Source: Perognathus longimembris pacificus (lineage: Eukaryota; Chordata; Mammalia; Rodentia; Heteromyidae). Taken from it: a DNA stretch of 64,000 nucleotides. The notes below the pieces were generated by a model. It had not been told where the DNA came from. It saw nothing but the letters and a program-made list of their open reading frames with translations, and ran no database searches. Below are positions 50,601 through 63,104 of the stretch, piece by piece. The DNA lies in assembly GCF_023159225.1 (NCBI RefSeq), contig NW_025957098.1, positions 1 to 64,000 on the forward strand. Reading direction: 5' to 3'. Every line of letters starts with the position of its first letter. The stretch's first letter is position 1. The position numbers and the translations under genes were made by a program.

Positions 50601-52853
50601 GAGCCTTATCTCTCTTCCAGCACAAATCAGATGCAATTGAGGACCACGGGGTTCACTCGCTATGGCCCGCACGGCCTACGACTAGCTGCAGCTGTTCTCA
50701 TTCTCGAGGAGATTTCCCTGATATACAGCTACTTACCCCTGTGGTGCTACAGTACACAAATGAGCCTTTATCTCTCTTCCAGCACCACAAAGCGAACCTC
50801 TGAGGAACAGCGTCGTTCACTCAATAGGCCACGACCGGCTACTATAACAAGCTGCAGCTGTTCTCATTCCCAGGACATATTTCCCTGATAGACCGCAACT
50901 TACGCTGGTGCGAACAGGACAAATGAGCCTTTATCTCTCTTCCAGCACCACAAAGCAGATCCAATCTAGGACAGCGGAGTTCCTCGCTATGGCCGACGGC
51001 CTACTAACAAGCAGCAGCTGTTCTCATTCACGACGGATATTCCCTGATGTACAGTACTTACCCGTGGTGCGTACAGACACAAATGAGCCTTTATCTCTCT
51101 TCCAGCACCACAAAGCAGTCCTCTGGAGAACAGCTGTTCACCGCTGTGGCCAAAGAGGACTGAAGTTCAGCTGTTCTCTTAGCCGAGGAGATATTTCCTG
51201 ATGTACCACAACTACCCCGGTGGTGAGTACAGGTCATAAATGAGCCTTTATCTCTCTTCCAGCACAAAAGCAGTTCCAATCGAAGACAGCGGAGTTCGCG
51301 CTTGGCCCGAAGGCCTACCCAAACAAGCTGCAGCTGTTCTCATTCACCGAGGAGATATTCCTGATATACATACTTACCCGCGTTGTCGTACAGACACAAA
51401 TGAGCCTTTATCTCTCTTCCAGCACCATAAAGCAGATCCTATGAGAATAGCGAGTTCACTCGCTATGTCCCGACCAGGCTACCTTAACAAGTTGCAGCTG
51501 TTCTCATTCACCGTGGAGCTATTTCCTGCTGGTGCCTAGAGGACACAGGTGACCTTTATCTCTCTTCCAGCACACTAAGCATCCAATCGAAACAGCGGGG
51601 AGTCACTCGCTAGCCCGACCTTCGTACAAACAAGCTGCAGCTGTTCTCATTCACCGTGGAGATATTCCTGATATGCTACTTACCCCGCTGGTGCGAAGAG
51701 GACACAAATGAGCCTTTATCTCTCTTCCAGCACCCCAACGCGATTGATCTAGGACAGCGGAGTTTACTCCTATGGCCCCACGATCCTACCTATCAAGCTG
51801 CAGCTGTCTCATTCAGCTGGAGATATTTCCTGTATACAGCTACTTACATTGTGCGTGTACCTTTATTTCTCTTCCAGCACTAAAGCAGATCCTTCTGAAG
51901 AGCGGGTTCTCTCGCAATGTTCCCACCAGGCTACCTTAACAAGCTGCAGCTGTTCTCATTCACCGTGGAGTATTTCCTGTGCGAAGAGGACACAAATGAG
52001 CCTTTATCTCTCTTCCAGCACCCCAAGCCGATTGAAATCTAGGACAGCGGAGTTTATTCGCTATGGCCCCACGAGCCTACCTATCAAGCTGCAGCTGTAA
52101 TCATTCAGCTCGCAGATATTTCCTGATACACAGCTACTTACCCGGTGGTGTAGAGGATTATAAATGAGCCTTGATCACTCTTCCAGCACCAATAGCGATC
52201 CAATCGAGGACAGAGGAGTTCACTGTCTATGGCCCGCACGGCCTAACCTAACAAGCTGCAGCTGTTCTCATTCACCGAGGAGATGTTACGTGATGTCCAG
52301 CTACTTGCCCCTGTGGTGCTTACAGTACACAAATGAGCCTTTATCTCTCTTCCAGCACCACCACGCAGATTCGATCTAGGACAGCGGAGTTTACTCTCTA
52401 TGGCCCGTCAGGCCTCCAATAACAAGCTGCAGCTGTTCCCATTCACTGAGAAGGTATATAGCTATTCATCTCGGTGGTGCGTAAAATACATAAATTATCC
52501 TTTATCGCTCTTCCAGCACACCAATGCAGATCTTGTCAAGGACAGTTTACTCAATATAGCAGATCCTATGGAGGACAGTGGCGTTCACTCGCTATGGCCT
52601 GACCGGCCTACAGTACGGAGCAGCAGCTGTTCTCATTCACTCAGGAGATAGTCCCTGATATAGGGCGACTTACCCCGCTGGTGCTACAGGACACGTGAGC
52701 CTTTATCTCTCTTCCAGCACACAGAGCATCCTACCTCTGAGAACAGTCACTCGCTAAGTCCCAACCAGCGTACATGAACAAGCCTGCAGCTGTTCTACTT
52801 CACCGTGGAGATATTTCTGATTCCTACCCACCCCGGTGGTAGAGGACACAAAT
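50601..52853 (+). repeat. B HOR copy 15: 14-mer, indel-rich, 2253 bp
   Basis: All fourteen positions can be followed but most carry small deletions, and m4 again opens in the family form. m11 (about 52165-52339) has taken up m1-type sequence (GCCCGCACGGCCTAACC and GTCCAGCTACTT, GCTTACAGTACACAAAT). Confidence 0.83.
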
Positions 52854-54491
52854 GAGCCTATATCTCTCTTCCAGCACAAAGCAGTTCCAATCTAGGACAG
52901 CGGAGTTTTCCGCTATGGCCCGAGGCCTACCCTACAAGCTGCAGCTGTCTCATTCACTCGAGGAGATATTCCCTGATATACAGCTACTTACCTGGTTGTC
53001 GTACAGTATACAATGAGCCTTTATCTCTTCCAGCACCATAAAGCAGATCCTTCGAGAAAGCGAGTTCACTCGCAATGTCCCGACCAGGCTACCTTAACAA
53101 GTTGCAGCTGTTCTCATTCACCGTGGAGCTATTTCCTGCTGGTGCTAGAGGACACAGGTGACCTTTATCTCTCTTCCAGCACACTAAGCACATCCTATCT
53201 GAAAAGGACAGCGGAGTTTACTCGCTATGGCCCGACTACAAACAAGCTGCAGCTGTCTCATTCACCGTGGAGATATTCCTGATATGCTACTTACCCCTGG
53301 TGCGTACAGACACAAATGAGCCTTTATCTCTCTTCCAGCACCCAAGCAGATCTAGGACAGAGGAGTTCACTCGCTATGGTCCCGACCCTACCTAACAAGC
53401 TGCAGCTGTTCTCATTCAGCGTGGAGATATTTCCTGATTACAGACACCTCCAGGTGAAGCCTTTATCTCTCTTCCAGCACTAAGCAGATCCTTCGAAAGA
53501 GCGGAGTTCACTCGCAATGACCCGACCAGGCTACCATAACAAGCTGCAGCTGTTCTCATTCACCGTGGAGATATTTCCTAATATTACTTCTGGTGCGAAG
53601 AGGACACAAATGAGCCTTTATCTCTCTTCCAGCACCCCAAGCCGATTGAAACTAGGACAGCGGAGTTTATTCGCTATGGCCCCACGAGCCTACCTATCAA
53701 GCTGCAGCTGTAATCATTCAGCTCGCAGATATTTCCTGATACACAGCTACTTACCCGGTGGTGTAGAGAGATTATAAATGAGCCTTGATCACTCTTCCAG
53801 CACCACATAGCGATCCAATCGAGGACAGAGGAGTTCACTGTCTATGGCCCGCCCGATCAGCCTACTCTAACAAGCTGCAGCTGTTCTCATTCACCGAGGA
53901 GATGTTACGTGATGTACAGCTAGTTGCCCCTGTGGTGCATACAGATGTAAATGAGCCTTTATCTCTCTTCCAGCACCACCACGCAGATTCGATCTAGGAC
54001 AGCGGAGTTTACTCTCTATGGCCCGTCAGGCCTCCAATAACAAGCTGCAGCTGTTCCCATTCACTGAGAAGGTATATAGCTATTCATCTCGGTGGTGCGT
54101 AAAATACATAAATTATCCTTTATCGCTCTTCCAGCACACCAATGCAGATCTTGTCAAGGACAGCGGCGTTTACTCAATATAGCAGATCCTATGGAGGACA
54201 GTGGCGTTCACTCGCTATGGCCTGACCGGCCTACAGTACGGAGCAGCAGCTGTTCTCATTCACTCAGGAGATAGTCCCTGATATAGGGCGACTTACCCCG
54301 CTGGTGCCTACAGGACACGTGAGCCTTTATCTCTCTTCCAGCAACACAGAGCACATCCTACCTCTGAGAACAGCGGGGGTCACTCGCTAAGTCCCAACCA
54401 GCGTACATGAACAAGCTGCAGCTGTACGAATTCACCGTGGAGATATTTCTTGTATTTCCTACCCACCCCGCTGGTGCTAGAGGACACAAAT
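52854..54491 (+). repeat. B HOR copy 16: rearranged 10-mer, 1638 bp
   Basis: The first five monomers are mosaics that fit no single type: m1/m5/m8, m6/m9, m7/m10, a consensus-like one, and m9/m7. From about 53610 follow intact m10, m11, m12, m13 and m14. Calls for the first five are approximate. Confidence 0.72.
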
Positions 54492-56840
54492 GAGCCTATA
54501 TCTCTCTTCCCGAGCACAAATCAGATGCAATTGAGGACCACGGGGTTCACTCGCTATGGCCCGCACGGCCTAACCGACCTAGCTGCATCTGTTCTCATTC
54601 TCTGAGATTTCCCAGATATCCAGCTACTTAGCCCTGTGGTGCTTACAGTACAAAATGCGCCTTTATCTCTCTTCCAGCACCACAAAGCGAACCTGTGGAG
54701 GAAAGCGTCGTTCACTCAATAGGCCACGACCGGCATACTAGACGCAACAAGTTGTAGCTGTTCTCATTCTCCCAGGACATGTTCCCTGATAGACCGCAAC
54801 TTACGCGGTGTTGCTAACATGACATTAATGAGCCTTTATCTCTCTTCCAACACCACAAAGCAGATCCAATCTAGGACAGCGGAGTTCCCTGGCTATGGCC
54901 AGAAAGGCCTACTTTAACAAGCAGCAGCTGCTCGGATTCACGACGGATACATTCTGTGATGTACAGGTACTTACACCGGTGGTGCGTACAGACACAAATG
55001 AGCATTTTCTGTCTTCCACCACCACAAAGCATGTCTTCTCTAGAACAGCACTGTTCAACCGCTGTGGCCTTAAAGATGGCCTGAAGATTCAGCTGTTCTC
55101 CTTAGCCGAGGAGATATTTCCTGATGTACCACAACTCACCCCGGTGGTGAGTACAGGTCATAAATGAGCCCTTCTCTATTCCAGCATCAAAAGCAGTTCC
55201 AATCGAAGACAGCGGAGTTTTCGCGCTTTGGCCCGAAGGCCTACCCAAACAAGCTGCAGCTGTTCTCATTCACCGAGGAGATATTCCCTGATATACAGAT
55301 ACTTACCTGCGTTGTTCGTACAGTATATCAATGAGCCTTTATCTCTCTTCCAGCACCATAAAGCAGATCCTATAGAGAATAGCCGAGTTCACTCGCTATG
55401 TCCCGACCAGGCTACCTTAACAAGTTGCAGCTGTTCTCATTCACCGTGGAGCTATTTCCTGCTGGTGCCTAGAGGACACAGGTGAACCTTTATCTCTCTT
55501 CCAGCAACACTAAGCACATCCTACCTCTGAAAACAGCGGGGGTCACTCCCTAAGACTCGACCTTCGTACATGAACAAGCTGCAGCTGTACTAATTCACCG
55601 TGGAGATATTTCCTAATATTTGCTACTTACCCCGCTGGTGCGAAGAGGACACAAATGAGCCTTTATCTCTCTTCCAGCACCCCAACGCCGATTGAATCTA
55701 GGACAGCGGAGTTTATTTCCTATGGCCCCACGATCCTACCCTATCAAGCTGCAGCTGTAATCATTCAGCTCGGAGATATTTCCTGATATACAGCTACTTA
55801 CCTCCATTGTGCGTGTAGCCTTTATTTCTCTTCCAGCACTTTAAAGGAGATCCCTTCGAGAAGAGCGGAGTTCTCTCGCAATGTTCCCACCAGGCTACCT
55901 TAACAAGCTGCAGCTGTTCTCATTCACCGTGGAGGTATTTCCTGGTGCGAAGAGGACAAAAGGAGCCTTATCTCTCTTCCAGCACCCCTAAGCCGATTGA
56001 AACTAGGACAGCGGAGTTTATTCGCTATGGCCCCACGAGCCTACCTATCAAGCTGCAGCTGTAATCATTCAGCTCGCAGATATTTCCTGATACACAGCTA
56101 CTTACCCGGTGGTGTAGAGAGATTATAAATGAGCCTTGATCACTCTTCCAGCACCACATAGCGATCCAATCGAGGACAGAGGAGTTCACTGTCTATGGCC
56201 CGCCCGATCAGCCTACTCTAACAAGCTGCAGCTGTTCTCATTCACCGAGGAGATGTTACGTGATGTACAGCTAGTTGCCCCTGTGGTGCATACAGGATGT
56301 AAATGAGCCTTTATCTCTCTTCCAGCACCACCACGCAGATTCGATCTAGGACAGCGGAGTTTACTCTCTATGGCCCGTCAGGCCTCCAATAACAAGCTGC
56401 AGCTGTTCCCATTCACTGAGAAGGTATATAGCTATTCATCTCGGTGGTGCGTAAAATACATAAATTATCCTTTATCGCTCTTCCAGCACACCAATGCAGA
56501 TCTTGTCAAGGACAGCGGCGTTTACTCAATATAGCAGATCCTATGGAGGACAGTGGCGTTCACTCGCTATGGCCTGACGGCCTACAGTACGGAGCAGCAG
56601 CTGTTCTCATTCACTCAGGAGATAGTCCCTGATATAGGGCGACTTACCCCGCTGGTGCCTACAGGACACGTGAGCCTTTATCTCTCTTCCAGCAACACAG
56701 AGCACATCCTACCTCTGAGAACAGCGGGGGTCACTCGCTAAGTCCCAACAGCGTACATGAACAAGCTGCAGCTGTACGAATTCACCGTGGAGATATTTCT
56801 TGTATTTCCTACCCACCCGCTGGTGCTAGAGGACACAAAT
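54492..56840 (+). repeat. B HOR copy 17: complete 14-mer, 2349 bp
   Basis: Well-preserved m1-m14 with the copy 10 variant set (CTTCCAACACC, GCCAGAAAGGCC, GGCCTTAAAGATGG). Confidence 0.9.
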
Positions 56841-58447
56841 GAGCCTATATCTCTCTTCCAGCACAAACAGATGCAATCTAGGACAGCGGAGTTATTCCGC
56901 TATGGCCCCACGATCCTACCCTACAAGCTGCAGCTGTTCTCATTCACTCGGAGATATTTCCCTGATATACAGCTACTTACCCTTGTGCGTATACGCCTTT
57001 ATCTCTCTTCCAGCACAAAGCAGATCCTTCGAGAAAGCGGTTCACTCGCAATGTCCCGACCAGGCTACCTTACAAGTTGCAGCTGTTCTCATTCACCGTG
57101 GAGCTATTTCCCTGGTGCGAAGAGGACTCAAATGAGCCTTTATCTCTCTTCCAGCACCACTAAGCATTGAAACTAGGACAGCGGAGTTCGCTATGGCCAC
57201 GATCCTACAAACAAGCTGCAGCTGTTCTCATTCACCGAGGAGATATTCCCTGATATACAGTACTTACCTGGTGTCGTACAGACACAAATGAGCCTTTATC
57301 TCTCTTCCAGCACCATAAAGCAGATCCTATGGAGAACAGCGAGTTCACTCGCTATGTCCCGACCAGGCTACCTTAACAAGTTGCAGCTGTTCTCATTCAC
57401 CGTGGAGCTATTTCCTGCTGTGCCTAGAGGACACAGGTGACCTTTATCTCTCTTCCAGCACACTAAGCACATCCAATCTGAAACAGCGGAGTCACTCGCT
57501 AAGCCCGACCCTACAAACAAGCTGCAGCTGTCATTCACCGTGGAGATATTTCCTAATATGCTACTTACCCCCTGGTGCGAAGAGGACACAAATGAGCCTT
57601 TATCTCTCTTCCAGCACCACAAGCCGATTGAATCTAGGACAGCGGAGTTTATTCGCTATGGCCCCACGAGCCTACCTATCAAGCTGCAGCTGTAATCATT
57701 CAGCTCGCAGATATTTCCTGATACACGGCTACTTACCCGGTGGTGTAGAGGATTATAAATGAGCCTTATCACTCTTCCAGCACCACATAGCGATCCAATC
57801 GAGGACAGAGGAGTTCACTGTCTATGGCCCGCCCGATAGCCTACTCTAACAAGCTGCAGCTGTTCTCATTCACCGAGGAGATGTTACGTGATTTGCTAGT
57901 TGCCCCTGTGGTGCATACAGATGTAAATGAGCCTTTATCTCTCTTCCAGCACCACCACGCAGATTCGATCTAGGACAGCGGAGTTTACTCTCTATGGCCC
58001 GTCAGGCCTCCTAACAAGCTGCAGCTGTTCATTCACTGAGAAGGTATATAGCTATTCATCTCGGTGGTGCGTAAAATACATAAATTATCCTTTATCGCTC
58101 TTCCAGCACACCAATGCAGATCTTGTCGGACAGCGGCGTTTACTCTAGCAGATCCTATGGAGGACAGTGGCGTTCACTCGCTATGGCCTGACAGGCCTAC
58201 AGTACAAGCTGCAGCTGTTCTCATTCACTCAGGAGATAGTCCCTGATATAGGGCGACTTACCCCGCTGGTGCCTACAGGACACGTGAGCCTTTATCTCTC
58301 TTCCAGCAACACAGAGCACATCCTACCTCTGAGACAGCGGGTCACTCGCTATCCCAACCAGCTACATGAACAAGCTGCAGCTGTACATTCACCGTGGAGA
58401 TATTTCTGTATTTCCTACCCACCCCGGCTGGTGTAGAGGACACAAAT
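56841..58447 (+). repeat. B HOR copy 18: hybrid 10-mer, indel-rich, 1607 bp
   Basis: Same order as copy 9, 18,184 bp downstream of it. The first monomer keeps more m1 (AACAGATGCAATC) before switching to m8 (TATTCCGCTATGGCCCC). Small deletions run through to m12 and m13. Confidence 0.83.
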
Positions 58448-60794
58448 GAGCCTTATATCTTCTTCCAGCACAAATCAGATGCAATTGAGGACCACGGGGT
58501 TCACTCGCTATGGCCCGCACGGCCTAACCGACCTAGCTGCATCTGTTCTCATTCTCTGACATTTCCCAGATATCCAGCTACTTAGCCCTGTGGTGCTTAC
58601 AGTACAAAAATGAGCCTTTATCTCTCTTCCAGCACCACAAAGCGAACCTGTGGAGGAAAGCGTCGTTCACTCTATGGCCACGACCGGCATACTAGACGCA
58701 ACAAGTTGCAGCTGTTCTCATTCTCCCAGGACATGTTCCCTGATAGACCGCAACTTACGCGGTGTTGCTAAACATGACATAATGAGCCTTTATCTCTCTT
58801 CCAACACCACAAAGCAGATCCAATCTAGGACAGCGGAGTTCCCTGGCTATGGCCAGAAAGGCCTACTTTAACAAGCAGCAGCTGCTCATTCACGACGGAT
58901 ACATTCTGATGTACAGGTACTTACACCGGTGGTGCGTACAGACACAAATGAGCATTTTCTGTCTTCCACCACCACAAAGCATGTCTTCTCTAGAACAGCA
59001 CTGTTCAACCGCTGTGGCCTTAAAGATGGCCTGAAGATTCAGCTGTTCTCCTTAGCCGAGGAGATATTTCCTGATGTACCACAACTCACCCCGGTGGTGA
59101 GTACAGGTCATAAATGAGCCCTTCTCTATTCCAGCATCAAAAGCAGTTCCAATCGAAGACAGCGGAGTTTTCGCGCTTGGCCCGAAGGCCTACCCAAACA
59201 AGCTGCAGCTGTTCTCATTCACCGAGGAGATATTCCCTGATATACAGATACTTACCTGCGTTGTTCGTACAGTATATCAATGAGCCTTTATCTCTCTTCC
59301 AGCACCATAAAGCAGATCCTATCGAGAATAGCCGAGTTCACTCGCTATGTCCCGACCAGGCTACCTTAACAAGTTGCAGCTGTTCTCATTCACCGTGGAG
59401 CTATTTCCTGCTGGTGCCTAGAGGACACAGGTGAACCTTTATCTCTCTTCCAGCAACACTAAGCACATCCTACCTCTGAAAACAGCGGGGGTCACTCCCT
59501 AAGACTCGACCTTCGTACATGAACAAGCTGCAGCTGTACTAATTCACCGTGGAGATATTTCCTAATATTTGCTACTTACCCCGCTGGTGCGAAGAGGACA
59601 CAAATGAGCCTTTATCTCTCTTCCAGCACCCCAACGCCGATTGAATCTAGGACAGCGGAGTTTATTTCCTATGGCCCCACGATCCTACCTATCAAGCTGC
59701 AGCTGTAATCATTCAGCTCGGAGATATTTCCTGATATACAGCTACTTACCTCCATTGTGCGTGTAGCCTTTATTTCTCTTCCAGCACTTTAAAGGAGATC
59801 CCTTCGAGAAGAGCGGAGTTCTCTCGCAATGTTCCCACCAGGCTACCTTAACAAGCTGCAGCTGTTCTCATTCACCGTGGAGGTATTTCCTGGTGCGAAG
59901 AGGACAAAAGGAGCCTTGATCTCTCTTCCAGCACCCCTAAGCCGATTGAAACTAGGACAGCGGAGTTTATTCGCTATGGCCCCACGAGCCTACCTATCAA
60001 GCTGCAGCTGTAATCATTCAGCTCGCAGATATTTCCTGATACACAGCTACTTACCCGGTGGTGTAGAGAGATTATAAATGAGCCTTGATCACTCTTCCAG
60101 CACCACATAGCGATCCAATCGAGGACAGAGGAGTTCACTGTCTATGGCCCGCCCGATCAGCCTACTCTAACAAGCTGCAGCTGTTCTCATTCACCGAGGA
60201 GATGTTACGTGATGTACAGCTAGTTGCCCCTGTGGTGCATACAGGATGTAAATGAGCCTTTATCTCTCTTCCAGCACCACCACGCAGATTCGATCTAGGA
60301 CAGCGGAGTTTACTCTCTATGGCCCGTCAGGCCTCCAATAACAAGCTGCAGCTGTTCCCATTCACTGAGAAGGTATATAGCTATTCATCTCGGTGGTGCG
60401 TAAAATACATAAATTATCCTTTATCGCTCTTCCAGCACACCAATGCAGATCTTGTCAAGGACAGCGGCGTTTACTCAATATAGCAGATCCTATGGAGGAC
60501 AGTGGCGTTCACTCGCTATGGCCTGACCGGCCTACAGTACGGAGCAGCAGCTGTTCTCATTCACTCAGGAGATAGTCCCTGATATAGGGCGACTTACCCC
60601 GCTGGTGCCTACAGGACACGTGAGCCTTTATCTCTCTTCCAGCAACACAGAGCACATCCTACCTCTGAGAACAGCGGGGGTCACTCGCTAAGTCCCAACC
60701 AGCGTACATGAACAAGCTGCAGCTGTACGAATTCACCGTGGAGATATTTCTATGTATTTCCTACCCACCCCGCTGGTGCGTAGAGGACACAAAT
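58448..60794 (+). repeat. B HOR copy 19: complete 14-mer, 2347 bp
   Basis: m1-m14 with the copy 10 variant set, 18,152 bp after copy 10. m2 opens GAGCC instead of GCGCC. Confidence 0.9.
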
Positions 60795-63104
60795 GAGCCT
60801 ATATCTCTCTTCCCGAGCACAAATCAGATGCAATTGAGGACCACGGGGTTCACTCGCTATGGCCCGCACGGCCTAACCGACCTAGCTGCATCTGTTTTCA
60901 TTCTCTGACATTTCCCAGATATCCAGCTACTTAGCCCTGTGGTGCTTACAGTACAAAAATGCGCCTTTATCTCTCTTCCAGCACCACAAAGCGAACCTGT
61001 GGAGGAAAGCGTCGTTCACTCAATAGGCCACGACCGGCATACTAGACGCAACAAGTTGTAGCTGTTCTCATTCTCCCAGGACATGTTCCCTGATAGACCG
61101 CAACTTACGCGGTGTTGCTAACATGACATTAATGAGCCTTTATCTCTCTTCCAACACCACAAAGCAGATCCAATCTAGGACAGCGGAGTTCCCTGGCTAT
61201 GGCCAGAAAGGCCTACAAACAAGCTGCAGCTGTTCTCATTCACCGAGGAGATATTCCCTGATATACAGTACTTACACCGGTGGTTGCGTACAGACACAAA
61301 TGAGCCTTTATCTGTCTTCCACCACCATAAAGCAGATCCTATGGAGAATAGCCGAGTTCACTCGCTATGTCCCGACCAGGCTACCTTAACAAGTTGCAGC
61401 TGTTCTCTTACCGTGGAGCTATTTCCTGCTGGTGCCTAGAGGACACAGGTGAACCTTTATCTCTCTTCCAGCAACACTAAGCACATCCTACCTCTGAAAA
61501 CAGCGGGGGTCACTCGCTAAGCCCGAAGGCCTACATGAACAAGCTGCAGCTGTTCTCATTCACCGTGGAGATATTTCCTAATATTTGCTACTTACCCCGC
61601 TGGTGCGAAGAGACACAAATGAGCCTTTATCTCTCTTCCAGCATAAAGCCGATTGAATCTAGGAATAGCGAGTTACTCGCTATGCCCCAGGCTACCTATC
61701 AAGCTGCAGCTGTTAATCATTCAGCTGGAGATATTTCCTGCTGGTGCCTAGAGGACACAGGTGAAGCCTTTATCTCTCTTCCAGCAACACTAAGCACATC
61801 CTACCTCGAAAACAGCGGGGAGTTCACTCGCTAAGCCCGACTTCGTACATAACAAGCTGCAGCTGTTCTCATTCACCGTGGAGATATTTCCTAATATTTG
61901 CTACTTACCCCGCTGGTGCGAAGAGGACACAAATGAGCCTTTATCTCTCTTCCAGCACCCCAACGCCGATTGAATCTAGGACAGCGGAGTTTATTTCCTA
62001 TGGCCCCACGATCCTACCTATCAAGCTGCAGCTGTAATCATTCAGCTCGGAGATATTTCCTGATATACAGCTACTTACCTCCATTGTGCGTGTAGCCTTT
62101 ATTTCTCTTCCAGCACTTTAAAGGAGATCCCTTCGAGAAGAGCGGAGTTCTCTCGCAATGTTCCCACCAGGCTACCTTAACAAGCTGCAGCTGTTCTCAT
62201 TCACCGTGGAGGTATTTCCTGGTGCGAAGAGGACAAAAGGAGCCTTTATCTCTCTTCCAGCACCCCAAGCCGATTGAAACTAGGACAGCGGAGTTTATTC
62301 GCTATGGCCCCACGAGCCTACCTATCAAGCTGCAGCTGTAATCATTCAGCTCGAGATATTTCCTGATACACAGCTACTTACCCGGTGGTGTAGAGAGATT
62401 ATAAATGAGCCTTATCACTCTTCCAGCACCACATAGCGATCCAATCGAGGACAGAGGAGTTCACTGCTATGGCCTGCCCGATCAGCCTACTCTAACAAGC
62501 TGCAGCTGTTCTCATTCACCGAGGAGATGTTACGTGATGTACAGCTAGTTGCCCCTTTGGTGCATACAGGATGTAAATGAGCCTTTATCTCTCTTCCAGC
62601 ACCACCACGCAGATTCGATCTAGGAACAGCGGAGTTTACTCTCTATGGCCCGCAGGCCTCCAATAACAAGCTGCAGCTGTTCTCATTCACTGAGAAGGTA
62701 TATAGCTATTCATCTCGGTGGTGCGTAAAATACATAAATGATCCTTTATCGCTCTTCCAGCACACCAATGCAGATCTTGTCAAGGACAGCGGCGTTTACT
62801 CAATATAGCAGATCCTATGGAGGACAGTGGCGTTCACTCGCTATGGCCTGACAGGCCTACAGTACAAGCAGCAGCTGTTCTCATTCACTCAGGAGATAGT
62901 CCCTGATATAGCGACTTACCCCGCTGGTGCTACAGACACGTGAGCCTTTATCTCTCTTCCAGCACACAGAGCACATCCTACCTCTGAGAACAGCGGTTCA
63001 CTCGCTAAGTCCCAAACAGCGTACTGAACAAGCTGCAGCTGTCATTTACCGTGGAGATATTTCTGTATTTCCTACCCACCGCGCTGGTGCTAGAGGACAC
63101 AAAT
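60795..63104 (+). repeat. B HOR copy 20: rearranged 14-mer with m7 twice, 2310 bp
   Basis: Order: m1, m2, m3/m5, m4/m6, m7, m6/m8 mosaic, m7, m8-m14. The m3/m5 switch is at about 61215 (GCCAGAAAGGCC then ACAAACAAGCTGC). m4/m6 keeps CTGTCTTCCACCACC then turns into CATAAAGCAGATCC. From the second m7 on it closely follows copy 11. Confidence 0.82.
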
